55,776 bases of DNA from Shimia gijangensis (GCF_900142085.1 NZ_FQZQ01000026.1:1-55776), one strand, 5' to 3'. Shown: positions 1 to 8,285, counted from the first letter of the stretch. Made by a program: numbers and translations. The notes: generated by a model from the sequence alone, not told the origin.

Positions 1-240
1 ACAGTCAACGTGCCGCATAATCAAACCAACCAGATGAGCCGAACACTCTCTTAGTTTACGCCGCTCTTGGTTCCAAAAACTCTGACGACGGACACTTCAA
101 AAAAATTGTTTTTGTTAGTATTCCATGGGACCAGTATTTGTGGGAGTAGATAAAAACATAGCGCAAAAACCGCCGATGCACTAATTTGGCTACCCCTTAT
201 GCCAAACTCCTGTTGAGACAATGTAAGGCACGGAAACCGC

Positions 241-615
241 TTAACGTCCTACCCTTTTTTGCACATTGCGCCTTAAGCGCCTTCTGGATTTGGATTTCTT
301 ACTACGTTGGATCACATACGAGGATGCTAGTTGATCCCTTGCCCGTCGATAACGCAGCGTAAGGACATAGTTCCGGCCCCTTGGTGACTTTGGCTCGTTC
401 TCCAGTACTCCATTGGCTTTGAGAGAACGGAGCAAAACATATTGCGGGTCGCCCGGATAAGGCGCGATACGTTTGCAACATGCTAATCGAGTTAGAAGCG
501 AGACTGCGCTGCGCGGGCTGGATGCAACCGCCTGCACACCGTCGCAATACATCCCTTTCGCTTTGAGCCCTGTAACACGTCTCACGGTCAGCGGCTGTTG
601 AACTCTTCTCGCCAT
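241..615 (-). pseudogene. Possible decayed tyrosine-recombinase 5' end
   Basis: This 124-codon reading frame has a plausible ribosome binding site (GGGGAG, about five bases before the ATG). Its first 25 residues (MARRVQQPLTVRRV, then LKAKGMYCDG) resemble the start of phage-type integrases, in which LT..xV..LK is followed by G..xDG and then GLYLRV. The expected GLYLRV continuation is missing and the remainder is basic and unrecognisable, with a run rich in Arg, Lys and Ser at the C-terminus. The simplest reading is the truncated, out-of-frame remnant of an integrase. It lies in a gene-poor, AT-rich stretch that also carries a half tRNA gene at 3132-3176, which would be a normal integrase target. 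It could instead be a real small unknown protein. Nothing was seen in 1-240 or 616-850. Confidence 0.35.
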
Positions 616-976
616 TGTTCTCCCCTCAATTTTTCAATCAACCAGCCCGAGATTAGGTGAGAAGAAAACTAACCATTCGCGCCACTCTATCAATATAACT
701 CGCTGATATTAAAAGAATTTTATTTTACTTGAGATGAAGTAATATTGAGTGAGTGAAGCCCGTAAGGCTACTCACTCCCAACAGTTACCGAAACCGGTTC
801 CCCAAAAAACCTCTCTACTTCACCTAGTCAAATTTTTAGGGTTTGGAGAATTACGCTAAGTGGGCCATAAATTGGCCACAAAACTTTTCGAAACTGCCTT
901 TCAGACATTGGGACGATCTGGATTAGCTCCCCAAAAGGCAGCGCCCGACCAGATTCACCCGAAAAAGGAATGGCTC

Positions 977-1597
977 GTGGAAAAAATTTTGACGGTGCGA
1001 ATAGCACAAATCGATTGTCCTGCTTTGTGGAAACTGTTTTGTTCGTTTCTGCTGGGGTTAATCTGCGCCACTCTACCTGAGAAATCCTTTGCTAGCAGCG
1101 ATCTGGGCCCAGTTTTCTTACAGGCACAGAACTCGATTGCGCCACCTTCTGGGGCAAGGGGATTATGCCAAAAATACGATTGGGCATGCTCAAAATCCAG
1201 AAAACCAACCGACTTTTCTAAAAATGCCTTTAAAATAGTTAACTCTGTGAACAAGAAGGTTAATGCTCGAACTCGGAGCGTTTCTGACCAAGCGCAATAC
1301 AAAAAAGTGGAAGTTTGGGCTTTGCCTACCACTCGAGGAGGAGATTGCGAAGATTTTGCCCTGTTGAAGAAACGTGAATTGATAAAGTATGGAATTGAAC
1401 CTACCAGCTTGTTCCTAGCAACCGTACTAGACAAACAGCGCCGCTCTCACGCAGTTCTGGTCTATCGTTCTCCACAGGGAGACCTCGTGTTGGATAACCT
1501 GACCAATCAGATCAAACCGTGGAGAGAAACACAGTACATTTTCCTCAGAATGCAAAATCCTAAGAACCTAAAAGGATGGGTGGGTGGATTTAGCTAA
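977..1597 (+). CDS. Transglutaminase-like cysteine peptidase (BTLCP family), secreted
   Basis: This is a bacterial transglutaminase-like cysteine peptidase. The catalytic triad is visible: Cys124 in GDCEDF, His158 in SHAVLV and Asp173 in LVLDN, with the usual Trp before the Cys motif. The C-terminal pattern (W..T.Y.F...Q, ending in a Trp-Val) is typical of the short alphaproteobacterial members. A hydrophobic stretch (LFCSFLLGLICATL) near the N-terminus looks like a signal peptide, so the enzyme should act in the periplasm. I prefer the GTG at 977, with AGGA seven bases upstream; the frame stays open to a GTG at 860, but that would put 39 unlikely residues ahead of the signal peptide. LapG, which cleaves surface adhesins, belongs to this family, but no LapD or adhesin gene is nearby, so the substrate is unknown. 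The convergent neighbour encodes a secreted Gly/Asn-rich repeat protein. Confidence 0.75.
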   Translation: MEKILTVRIAQIDCPALWKLFCSFLLGLICATLPEKSFASSDLGPVFLQAQNSIAPPSGARGLCQKYDWACSKSRKPTDFSKNAFKIVNSVNKKVNARTRSVSDQAQYKKVEVWALPTTRGGDCEDFALLKKRELIKYGIEPTSLFLATVLDKQRRSHAVLVYRSPQGDLVLDNLTNQIKPWRETQYIFLRMQNPKNLKGWVGGFS

Positions 1598-1624
1598 GGT
1601 CAAGTCTACTTCCTGAAAAGAACA

Positions 1625-1651
1625 ACGGCGCTCGTGTTGGACGGGCGCCGT
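1625..1651. terminator. Hairpin between convergent genes
   Basis: A ten-pair stem (ACGGCGCTCG with CGGGCGCCGT, one G-T wobble) closes a seven-base loop between the ends of two convergent genes. There is only a weak T-rich tail (TCTTGT) on the plus strand. It probably works as a terminator for the peptidase gene. Confidence 0.6.
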
Positions 1652-1703
1652 CTTGTATTGGTGGATGCTAAGAAACTTACAACCGAATTATCCGCACCTA
1701 CAG

Positions 1704-2399
1704 TTACTTTGTACCATTGTCGCCGCCACCGTTACCTTGGTTGCCACCGGAAGTGTTTCCACCATTTCCGTTAGAGCCACCGGAGCCGCCATTGGTGTTG
1801 CCAGAGTTGCCGTTTCCACCGCCGCCATTGTCGCCGCCGCCGTTACCTTGGTTGCCACCGGAAGTGTTTCCACCATTTCCGTTAGAGCCACCGGAGCCAC
1901 CATTGGTGTTGCCAGAGTTGCCGTTTCCACCGCCGCCATTGTCGCCGCCGCCGTTACCTTGGTTGCCACCGGAAGTGTTTCCACCATTTCCGTTAGAGCC
2001 ACCGGAGCCGCCATTGGTGTTGCCAGAGTTGCCGTTTCCACCGCCGCCATTGTCGCCGGTATCGCTTGCATCACCAAACCCGCCCATTTGGTAGCCGCTA
2101 CTATCATCAATGGTAGCCGTCGGAAGGTCGCTCAAAACAGCCGCAACCTGCGGGCACATTTCCGATGTTTCGGAAAGTATATCGGCGAAATCAGATCTAC
2201 GTTGAACATAACGGATCATTCTTTTCGTAACGATATCACAAGCACACAATTCGGCTGGGCTTTCAATTTGCCGCGCCGTCGATGCAGTACAACGAACTTT
2301 TGAAGAAGTTTCAGCGAATAGCAAATTGGCGTCAGAAATCCATAAGATTGAGGCACCGACCAAGCCAAGAAACTTCGAGAAGTCTACCATTCTGAACAT
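1704..2399 (-). CDS. Secreted Gly/Asn-rich repeat protein
   Basis: I do not recognise a family. With the start at 2399 (a purine-rich AAAGAGAA lies upstream) the product is 231 residues. It begins with a signal peptide (FLGLVGASILWISDANLLFA, ending in AETSS), followed by about 75 ordinary residues with several cysteines, including CAC and a later MCPQV. The C-terminal half consists of three almost identical 37-residue repeats made nearly only of Gly, Asn, Ser, Thr and Gln, ending in Lys. The frame is open back to 2513, but that extension has no signal-like start. Glycine/asparagine repeats of this kind suggest an extended, flexible, probably extracellular segment. The number of repeats could vary between strains because the DNA copies are so similar. 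The neighbouring gene is a convergent secreted peptidase. Confidence 0.6.
   Translation of the reverse strand: MFRMVDFSKFLGLVGASILWISDANLLFAETSSKVRCTASTARQIESPAELCACDIVTKRMIRYVQRRSDFADILSETSEMCPQVAAVLSDLPTATIDDSSGYQMGGFGDASDTGDNGGGGNGNSGNTNGGSGGSNGNGGNTSGGNQGNGGGDNGGGGNGNSGNTNGGSGGSNGNGGNTSGGNQGNGGGDNGGGGNGNSGNTNGGSGGSNGNGGNTSGGNQGNGGGDNGTK
1714..2057. repeat. Tandem 111-bp coding repeat, three copies
   Basis: The word TTACCTTGG recurs at 1732, 1843 and 1954, exactly 111 bases apart, and the intervening sequence is almost unchanged (single substitutions such as CCACC/CCGCC and GCCGCC/GCCACC). Since 111 is 37 codons the array stays in frame. It encodes the Gly/Asn-rich half of the minus-strand gene. 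Confidence 0.95.
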
Positions 2400-3131
2400 T
2401 GGAAATTCTCTTTCTTTCACAATGCCCACACCCAAAGTGAATGTGTGACTTTGCTGGAATGATGTCAAGTTTTTGCCTTTATTTCGACTAGTTTGGCAAA
2501 TTTTTGGACACAACCACAGGTGAACTCGTCATACTATTTCCGCTTACGCGACAATGCGTTGATAAATGCTGTCTTTTTTGAGGCGCCCACGAATCATTAG
2601 CGGGTTGTAGCCGAGCTCAAAGTTGAGGTGACCTAGTGGAAAGGGCAATTCGCTGTGGTACGCTACAAGGCCCGCAAGGTGTCTCTTTTGGGTCCTATTG
2701 TGGAAAGGAGCCACAGCGGTGAAGTTACAAATCGCAACTGGAAAGCCACTTGCAAGAAAACTATTAGGCCAATGCCCCTATCTGCTGCCAATGCGGTCGA
2801 CAGAGCACGGGCTAAATCGGTGGCATGAAAGTTAACCGAAACATGAAACCCAACAACACTAACTATTAGCTCGGCAGTGCGCCAAGGCATTGTCAACTTC
2901 TCAAAACCTTAGAGCATTTTGAAGGCACGGCAGCGCATGCCGCCTAGAGGTGACGTAAGTCTGTCGGGATTCGCCTGCGATAGACGTGCTTACCCTTATT
3001 CATGATCACGTTTGGAAGTTTCATAAGCAGTGCCATTTTTCGATGTATCCCGAATGTATCCCGTAAAGTAACCCTCAGGGACACGTAAAGCCCTTATTTC
3101 TAAGGGTTTCAGTGAGATAGCTCGAAGAAAA
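2400..3131. other. Gene-poor stretch, no supported gene
   Basis: About 730 bases without a convincing gene. A 77-codon minus-strand frame at 2663-2896 lacks a clear ribosome binding site and resembles nothing I know. Plus-strand frames across the same bases are broken by stops. I read this as decayed or non-coding DNA within a remnant island. Confidence 0.5.
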
Positions 3132-3176
3132 TGGCTCCGGCGGTAGGGATCGAACCTACGACCAATTGATTAACAG
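3132..3176 (-). pseudogene. 3' half of a tRNA-Asn gene (att-site-like remnant)
   Basis: Read on the minus strand, these 45 bases run from the anticodon loop (CTGTTAATC, anticodon GTT) through an intact T arm (GTAGG TTCGATC CCTAC) to the acceptor 3' strand and an encoded CCA. The 5' half (acceptor 5' strand, D arm and most of the anticodon 5' strand) is absent. A gene piece starting at the anticodon loop is the usual footprint of an integrase attachment core. It cannot make a working tRNA. No intact tRNA-Asn was seen in the window. Confidence 0.85.
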
Positions 3177-3491
3177 ACAATTTTGGACTTGATCCGACGA
3201 TCTTCAGTTTCTCCTTGAACAATAGTGGAAGGCCTTATCCTTTGATCGTTCTAAGCTCACCCGAATGCACACCTAATCTGTGGGAGTGGGAAGAGACGGA
3301 AAATGAGTCGCCAAAATAGAAAAGAGGTAGCGCCGCAGATAGGGGGCAGATGCAACGCTCACTTTCCGAAAACTTCCCACAAAACGAAATTTAGTTACCC
3401 TATATGTTACCCAGAGGCTTCAAATACGAGACAGGCAAAGCCACTTAAACCCAAGAAATCTTGTAACAATTTGATTTCAAAGGGAGTAAAG
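3177..3491. other. Non-coding spacer between tRNA fragment and tRNA-Lys
   Basis: No supported gene. A 64-codon plus-strand frame (3303-3497) runs into the tRNA-Lys gene from the opposite strand and lacks recognisable features, so I treat it as chance. Confidence 0.5.
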
Positions 3492-3567
3492 TGGTGAGCC
3501 GTGATGGGTTCGAACCATCGACCTACTGATTAAAAGTCAGTTGCTCTACCAACTGAGCTAACGGCCC
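3492..3567 (-). tRNA. tRNA-Lys (UUU)
   Basis: The minus strand folds as a complete 76-base tRNA. The acceptor stem is GGGCCGT with ACGGCTC (one G-T pair). The D arm is AGCTCAGTTGGTAGAGC, the anticodon loop CTTTTAA gives anticodon TTT, and the T arm is GATGG TTCGAAC CCATC. The CCA end is encoded. It lies just outside the island remnant and before dapF. Confidence 0.95.
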
Positions 3568-3984
3568 ACTCTGTGGCGCGGTTACTATGCTGATGGGATA
3601 GGGCGGTCAAGACAGAAATCGCAGAAATTTGCATTTCCGATCTCTTTATAGAATTGACCCGGCATTGTGACTGCAGCCGAGCTAGAGAAGTTCCAAATTG
3701 CGAGGTGAAATAATGAAAACTCTAGCGGCGTCTTTGCTTTGACAACCCGGGCGGAAATCTGGCGGAAGGGTTGCAGATATTTGATCTGTGAAGTGCCGAC
3801 TTGCCAAATGTGACTCACAGTGCTTTGAGAAGGCTCACTGCACGGCCGTGACCTATTCAATTGAAGATGCATTTGCAGATTACCGAAGGATCCCTCGGCG
3901 CATTTCTCCCAAAATGGCTTTGAGGTGGGTACAAACTACAGTCCAACTAAGAGGCATATAGTCAAACCTTTTTAAAACACCTAT
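3568..3984. other. Intergenic region upstream of dapF
   Basis: No full gene is seen. At 3713-3742 there is a ten-codon frame (MKTLAASLL then stop) with a good ribosome binding site (GAGGTG), which looks like the cut-off start of a signal peptide and may be what remains of a lost exported protein. A TATAGT at about 3957-3962 could serve as the -10 element for dapF. The 95-codon minus-strand frame at 3585-3872 has no support. Confidence 0.4.
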
Positions 3985-4824
3985 ATGCGACCCATGATTG
4001 CGCGGAAGAATACCGGTTTGCCCTTTGAAAAAATGCATGGGCTGGGAAACGACTTTGTCGTTGTGGATGCGCGCGCGCGTGACATCCCTTTGCCCGAGCG
4101 TTTGGTGCAAGCCATTGCAGACCGCCACCAAGGTGTTGGTTTTGATCAGCTAGCCGTGATTTCCAAAGGCAAGCATGATGCGCATCTGACATTTTATAAT
4201 GCGGATGGTTCTGTGTCGGCGGCCTGTGGCAATGCCACACGCTGTATTGCGCGCAATCTGATGGACGAAACCGGATTGACTACGCTTCGATTGACCACTG
4301 ACCGCGGCGTGTTGATTGCGCGGGACGCAGGGAACGGCTTAACGGCGGTGAACATGGGCCAGCCTCAGCTGGAATGGCAAGACATCCCGTTGGCCGAAGC
4401 CATGGATACGCTGGAACTGCCCATTGACGGTGCGCCCACCGCAACCGGCATGGGCAATCCGCACTGTACCTTTTTTGTCGAAGACGCTGAGGTTGTGGAA
4501 CTTGAAGCCTTCGGAGCGTGCCACGAACATCATCCGCTTTACCCTGAGCGCACCAATGTGCAGGTCGCCCAAATCATTGGGCCGGATCACATTCGCATGC
4601 GAGTCTGGGAACGTGGCGTGGGCATCACGCTGGCTTCGGGGTCATCTTCCTGTGCGACAGCCGTTGCGGCCGCGCGCCGTGGTCTGACCGGACACAAGGT
4701 GCAGATCGATCTGGATGGTGGAACGCTTAGGATCAACTGGGCCGAAGATGGCGTCTGGATGACCGGGCCAACCATGCATGTCTTTAGTGGTGAGTTCACA
4801 CGAGACTTTCTGGAGTCAGTCTGA
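3985..4824 (+). CDS. dapF: Diaminopimelate epimerase
   Basis: DapF interconverts LL- and meso-diaminopimelate in the lysine and peptidoglycan precursor pathway, in the cytoplasm. The product is 279 residues, normal for the family. Both catalytic cysteines are visible: Cys81 in NADGSVSAACGN and Cys223 in SGSSSCATAVAA. The family start motif FEKMHGLGNDF is at residues 14-24 and GMGNPH at 155-160. The second cysteine motif is GSSSCA instead of the more usual GSGACA. The ATG at 3985 has no clear ribosome binding site and lies about 22 bases after a TATAGT, so the message may have a very short leader; the ATG at 3994 is an alternative. The stop overlaps the mtaB start (TGATG), indicating a coupled operon. 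Confidence 0.95.
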   Translation: MRPMIARKNTGLPFEKMHGLGNDFVVVDARARDIPLPERLVQAIADRHQGVGFDQLAVISKGKHDAHLTFYNADGSVSAACGNATRCIARNLMDETGLTTLRLTTDRGVLIARDAGNGLTAVNMGQPQLEWQDIPLAEAMDTLELPIDGAPTATGMGNPHCTFFVEDAEVVELEAFGACHEHHPLYPERTNVQVAQIIGPDHIRMRVWERGVGITLASGSSSCATAVAAARRGLTGHKVQIDLDGGTLRINWAEDGVWMTGPTMHVFSGEFTRDFLESV

Positions 4825-6092
4825 TGCCGGAAAAACAAAACACACCACCCAAGTTCACAACTCTGGGCTGCCGCCTGAATGCCTATGAAACTGAGGCAAT
4901 GAAAGAGCTGTCTCAGCAGGTTGGGTTGGACAATGCGGTGATCGTGAACACATGCGCCGTGACATCCGAAGCGGTGCGCAAGGCGCGTCAGGAGATTCGC
5001 AAACTACGCCGGGAGAACCCCGAGGCGCGTATTATTGTCACCGGTTGCGCCGCCCAGACTGAACCCGAGACATTTGCCGCCATGGGAGAAGTCGACAAGG
5101 TGATCGGCAATTCTGAAAAGATGCAGCCCGAAACCTGGGCTGGCATGGCTGCGGATTTCATTGGCGAAACCGAAAAGGTACAGGTCGACGACATCATGTC
5201 GGTGACTGAAACCGCCGGCCACCTGATTGATGGGTTTGGCACCCGAAGCCGGGCCTATGTGCAGGTTCAAAACGGCTGTGACCATCGCTGCACGTTCTGC
5301 ATAATTCCCTACGGCCGGGGAAACTCACGCTCAGTGCCTGCAGGTGTGGTCGTGGACCAAATCAAACGCTTGGTCGACAAAGGTTACAATGAAGTGGTGC
5401 TAACCGGGGTTGATCTGACGTCATGGGGTGCTGATCTACCGAAAGAGCCACAGTTGGGTGATCTGGTTTTGCGCATCCTGAAACTGGTGCCAGATTTGCC
5501 ACGTCTGCGCATTTCCTCAATCGATTCGATTGAGGCCGATGATGCGCTGATGCAGGCGATAGCAACTGAGCCGCGCCTGATGCCGCATTTGCATCTTTCG
5601 CTTCAGGCGGGCGATGACATGATTCTGAAACGTATGAAACGCCGCCACTTGCGGGATGACGCTATCCGCTTTTGTGAAGACGCGCGCAAACTGCGCCCCG
5701 ACATGACTTATGGCGCCGATATTATCGCCGGATTTCCAACCGAGACCGAATCGATGTTTGCCAATTCTCTGAAGCTAGTCACAGACTGCGATCTGACTTG
5801 GCTACATGTGTTTCCCTATTCGCAACGCCCCGGCACTCCGGCGGCCCGTATGCCTTTGGTTGATGGCAACGACATAAAATCCCGAGCGGCTCGTCTGCGC
5901 AATGCCGGGCAGGCTCAGGTCGAAATGCACCTGCGACAACAAGTTGGAAAGCCCCACCACATCCTGATGGAAAACACGCACATGGGAAGGACTGAGCAGT
6001 TTAGCGAAGTCCAATTCGAGGCGCCGCAAATGACTGGTCAAATCGTGACGACCAAAATCGCCGGAGTGCTTGGCAGGAAGCTAACTGCATGA
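4824..6092 (+). CDS. mtaB: tRNA t6A37 methylthiotransferase MtaB
   Basis: This radical-SAM enzyme adds a methylthio group to N6-threonylcarbamoyladenosine at position 37 of tRNAs reading ANN codons. The 422-residue product has the N-terminal domain cysteines for one iron-sulfur cluster (Cys16, Cys44, Cys75, in GCRLN, NTCAV and GCAAQ). The radical-SAM motif GCDHRCTFC (Cys152, Cys156, Cys159) follows. The C-terminal TRAM-like part is short. The N-terminal pattern and length favour MtaB over MiaB. Its ATG overlaps the dapF stop by one base, as in many alphaproteobacteria where dapF and mtaB are co-transcribed. Confidence 0.92.
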   Translation: MPEKQNTPPKFTTLGCRLNAYETEAMKELSQQVGLDNAVIVNTCAVTSEAVRKARQEIRKLRRENPEARIIVTGCAAQTEPETFAAMGEVDKVIGNSEKMQPETWAGMAADFIGETEKVQVDDIMSVTETAGHLIDGFGTRSRAYVQVQNGCDHRCTFCIIPYGRGNSRSVPAGVVVDQIKRLVDKGYNEVVLTGVDLTSWGADLPKEPQLGDLVLRILKLVPDLPRLRISSIDSIEADDALMQAIATEPRLMPHLHLSLQAGDDMILKRMKRRHLRDDAIRFCEDARKLRPDMTYGADIIAGFPTETESMFANSLKLVTDCDLTWLHVFPYSQRPGTPAARMPLVDGNDIKSRAARLRNAGQAQVEMHLRQQVGKPHHILMENTHMGRTEQFSEVQFEAPQMTGQIVTTKIAGVLGRKLTA

Positions 6093-6114
6093 CAACTACA
6101 CTCCCGCCATCTTC

Positions 6115-6130
6115 GGGGCCAGAGGGCCCC
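6115..6130. repeat. GC-rich palindrome after mtaB
   Basis: GGGGCC AGAG GGCCCC forms a perfect six-pair hairpin between mtaB and the following GST gene, with no T tract behind it. The following bases (GCGGCCTCGCTTCGCTCGG) look like the low-complexity intergenic palindromes scattered in bacterial genomes. It is probably a weak terminator or a short dispersed palindrome. Confidence 0.4.
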
Positions 6131-6174
6131 TGCCAGATGTTGGGCGCGGCCTCGCTTCGCTCGGAGTGTCGCGA

Positions 6175-6819
6175 ATGACACAACCTGTACTATACAGTTT
6201 TCGGCGCTGCCCCTATGCGATCCGTGCACGGCTTGCGATTGCCAGTGCGAGGATCGAAGTGGAATTGCGCGAAGTGCTATTACGCGACAAAGCGCCGGAG
6301 TTTTTAGAGACCTCTCCAACCGGTACGGTGCCATGTTTAAAGGTATCCGATCATGTGATTGATGAGAGTTTTGATATTATGCTCTGGGCGTTAACGCAGC
6401 ATGATCCAGAGAACTTTTTGGACAGGTCGGACGAAAGCAGGGCGTTGATCGACACAACTGATGGGCCGTTTAAAACTGCCTTGGATCGCTACAAATACCA
6501 TACGCGATATGACGATTGTGTGCGCGAAACAGAGCGGGAAAAAGCCAAAGCTCATCTGGACGACCTTAACGCGCGATTATCCGGACAAGACTGGCTTTTT
6601 GGCGACGCACCGAAACTGGCGGACCTCGCCATTCTGCCCTTCATCCGTCAGTTCGCTTTGACGGACAAAGCTTGGTTTGACGCTCAAAACTGGCCGCATT
6701 TACAACGTTGGCTGGAAACGTTCCTAACATCGCAACGCTTCACTTCGATCATGACCAAATACCCAAAATGGCAATCAGGCGACCCCGTAACCTCATTTCC
6801 CAAATTTCCACTATTCTAA
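6175..6819 (+). CDS. Glutathione S-transferase family protein
   Basis: A 214-residue thioredoxin-fold transferase. The N-terminal half has YSFRRCPYAIRARLA (CPYA in place of an active-site CPYC, Ser/Cys-type GST), the cis-proline turn in TSPTGTVPCL and the glutathione gamma-glutamate contact in VIDESFDI. The helical C-terminal half has LADLAILPFIRQF. The ATG at 6175 has GGAG eight bases upstream and is preferred to the GTG at 6166. The substrate cannot be inferred. It stands alone between mtaB and the convergent ribH. Confidence 0.85.
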   Translation: MTQPVLYSFRRCPYAIRARLAIASARIEVELREVLLRDKAPEFLETSPTGTVPCLKVSDHVIDESFDIMLWALTQHDPENFLDRSDESRALIDTTDGPFKTALDRYKYHTRYDDCVRETEREKAKAHLDDLNARLSGQDWLFGDAPKLADLAILPFIRQFALTDKAWFDAQNWPHLQRWLETFLTSQRFTSIMTKYPKWQSGDPVTSFPKFPLF

Positions 6820-6825
6820 AAAATA

Positions 6826-6900
6826 CTCCCGCGGGAGGCTTCTTATGGCCCAACCCCCAAAAGAGATTGGACCAAAGCGTAGAGCGCGCCAAAAGCGCGC
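6826..6900. terminator. Two short palindromes between convergent GST and ribH genes
   Basis: CTCCCGCGGGAG (6827-6838) is a perfect 12-base palindrome just after the GST stop. GCGCGC CAAAA GCGCGC (6884-6900) is a perfect six-pair hairpin just before the ribH stop. Neither has a long T tract. They are the only candidates for transcription end sites of these two convergent genes. Confidence 0.4.
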
Positions 6901-6907
6901 AATAGAA

Positions 6908-7348
6908 TTACGCAGCCTTCTGCACGGCAAGGCGGGTTTTCACAATGGCCAGAGCAGCCTCTGCCGCTTCGCGACCCTTTTCAACAAAATGGGCACGGTA
7001 AATCGCATCATGATGCGGTGTTGCATGATACTGATGCGGCGTGAGTGAAACCGACAGAACCGGCACCCCTGTATCCAGACTTGCGCGCATTAGGCCATCC
7101 ACAACGGCCTGTGCCACAAAGTCATGCCGGTAAATTCCACCATCAACGACGAAAGCGGCCGTTGTCACGGCGCCATACCGCCCTGAGGCCGCCAAGTCGC
7201 GCGCCAAAAGTGGCATCTCAAACGCGCCAGGCGCATCAAACACGTCAACTTGTGCACCGGGAATTACTTCGCAGAACCCGGCCAAGGCCTGATCCACGAT
7301 ATCGCTGTGCCAGTTGGCTTTGATAAATGCGTATTGGGTGTGTGTCAT
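6908..7348 (-). CDS. ribH: 6,7-dimethyl-8-ribityllumazine synthase, type II
   Basis: The enzyme condenses 5-amino-6-ribitylaminouracil with 3,4-dihydroxy-2-butanone 4-phosphate, the next-to-last step of riboflavin synthesis. The 146-residue product has APGAFEMP and the loop AAFVVDGGIYRHDFVA in place of the type I GxVIRG..xHF.. pattern, as in the Brucella RibH2 type. It ends with an alanine-rich helix. The start ATG has AGGAG seven bases upstream. It is a single gene, and the long leader contains an FMN riboswitch (7448-7591), so its expression should fall when FMN is plentiful. Confidence 0.92.
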   Translation of the reverse strand: MTHTQYAFIKANWHSDIVDQALAGFCEVIPGAQVDVFDAPGAFEMPLLARDLAASGRYGAVTTAAFVVDGGIYRHDFVAQAVVDGLMRASLDTGVPVLSVSLTPHQYHATPHHDAIYRAHFVEKGREAAEAALAIVKTRLAVQKAA

Positions 7349-7447
7349 AATGATCTCCTTTTTCTAAACGCGCCCCACGAATGGAGCAGACACGTCACCC
7401 AAGGCGATCACGAACCAAAGGGCACACCGTTGGCGGCCCCTTCGCAC

Positions 7448-7591
7448 GTTCTCTTCCATCCGGACTATGACCGTCGGCTCTGGAATCACACCAGATCTGC
7501 TTGTCACTCCAACTTGCGCCGGAGCCGCTCGCGGGCTTGCAGGTTTCGGCCTGCTCACCGCCGGTGGGGAATTTCGCCCCGCCCTGAGAAC
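7448..7591 (-). promoter_or_regulatory. FMN riboswitch (RFN element) upstream of ribH
   Basis: On the minus strand the 5' end GTTCTCAGGGCGGGG, then GAAATTCCCCACCGGCGGT, the internal AGCCCGCGAGCG, GATCTGGTGTGATTCC and CCGACGGTCATAGTCCGGAT, and the 3' end GAAGAGAAC match the conserved segments of the FMN-binding aptamer in order. The terminal GTTCTC/GAGAAC pair closes the structure. About 100 bases separate it from the ribH start. In that interval AAGGGGC...GCCCTTT could form an expression-platform hairpin. Confidence 0.95.
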
Positions 7592-7652
7592 AGTGTGACC
7601 TTGCCAATCGGAACGTAGGCTTGCAACATCCAACTTCGACAGGAGATACGAC

Positions 7653-8285
7653 ATGCACCCCAATCCCACTTTTCGTGAGAGCGCCTCAGAGGAAAACCTT
7701 GCCTTTGCCCGTGAGCGTGGTTTTGGTATGTTGGCTGTAAACGGTGCAGAGGTGCCGATGATCTCGCATGTTCCGTTTCTTTTGTCTGAAGACGGTCGGC
7801 ATATTGATTTGCACCTTGTGCGTTCAAACCCGATTTCCCGCACCAGCAAAGATACAACACCCGCAACCATCGCGATCAGCGGCCCGGACAGCTATGTCTC
7901 GCCCGATTGGTACGGTGTCGAAGATCAGGTTCCGACATGGAACTATGTCGCTGTCCACCTGACCGGAACTCTAAAACCCTTGCCGGATTCAGAGTTGCTG
8001 CCCTTGCTCGAACGGCTCTCCCATGCTTTTGAAGAGCGCCTCGACCCAAAACCGATCTGGCACCATTCCAAGATGGACGCAGCGGTGCTGTCTCGCATGA
8101 TTCGCATGATCCGCCCCTTTCGGATGGAGATCAGCGATGTGCAGGGCACTTGGAAACTTGGTCAAAACAATTCCGATACCGTTCGCTTGACCGCTGCTGA
8201 CCATGTGGCAGCTTTTGGCATTGGTTCAGACAACCGACTGCTGGCGGCAATGATGCAAACCCCAACAGGAAAGAAGCCCCAATGA
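7653..8285 (+). CDS. FMN-binding negative transcriptional regulator-like protein (PaiB family)
   Basis: A 210-residue protein of the PaiB / FMN-binding split-barrel family. The start (MHPNPTFRE) and the signature QVPTWNYVAVH at about residues 92-102 are typical, as is WHHSKMD before the last helix. Bacillus PaiB was described as a repressor of sporulation and protease genes, but most members are uncharacterised flavin-binding proteins. The ribosome binding site is AGGAGA. It is divergent from ribH, so the promoter region is shared with the FMN riboswitch gene. The next gene, a GST, overlaps it by four bases (ATGA). Confidence 0.85.
   Translation: MHPNPTFRESASEENLAFARERGFGMLAVNGAEVPMISHVPFLLSEDGRHIDLHLVRSNPISRTSKDTTPATIAISGPDSYVSPDWYGVEDQVPTWNYVAVHLTGTLKPLPDSELLPLLERLSHAFEERLDPKPIWHHSKMDAAVLSRMIRMIRPFRMEISDVQGTWKLGQNNSDTVRLTAADHVAAFGIGSDNRLLAAMMQTPTGKKPQ

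Noticed and set aside
1714..2057. CRISPR array
   Set aside because: The repeats are contiguous 111-bp coding units without unique spacers, and no cas gene is in the window.
1653..2303. Long ORFs on the plus strand across the 111-bp repeats
   Set aside because: Any strand of an in-frame tandem repeat stays open. Only the minus-strand frame has a start signal, a signal peptide and a non-repeat domain.
3303..3497. 64-codon plus-strand ORF next to tRNA-Lys
   Set aside because: It runs into the tRNA gene, lacks a clear start signal and shows no recognisable pattern.
6845..7048. Plus-strand ORF of 67 codons starting behind GGAGG
   Set aside because: The GGAGG is part of the CTCCCGCGGGAG palindrome and most of the frame is antisense to ribH; its protein resembles nothing.
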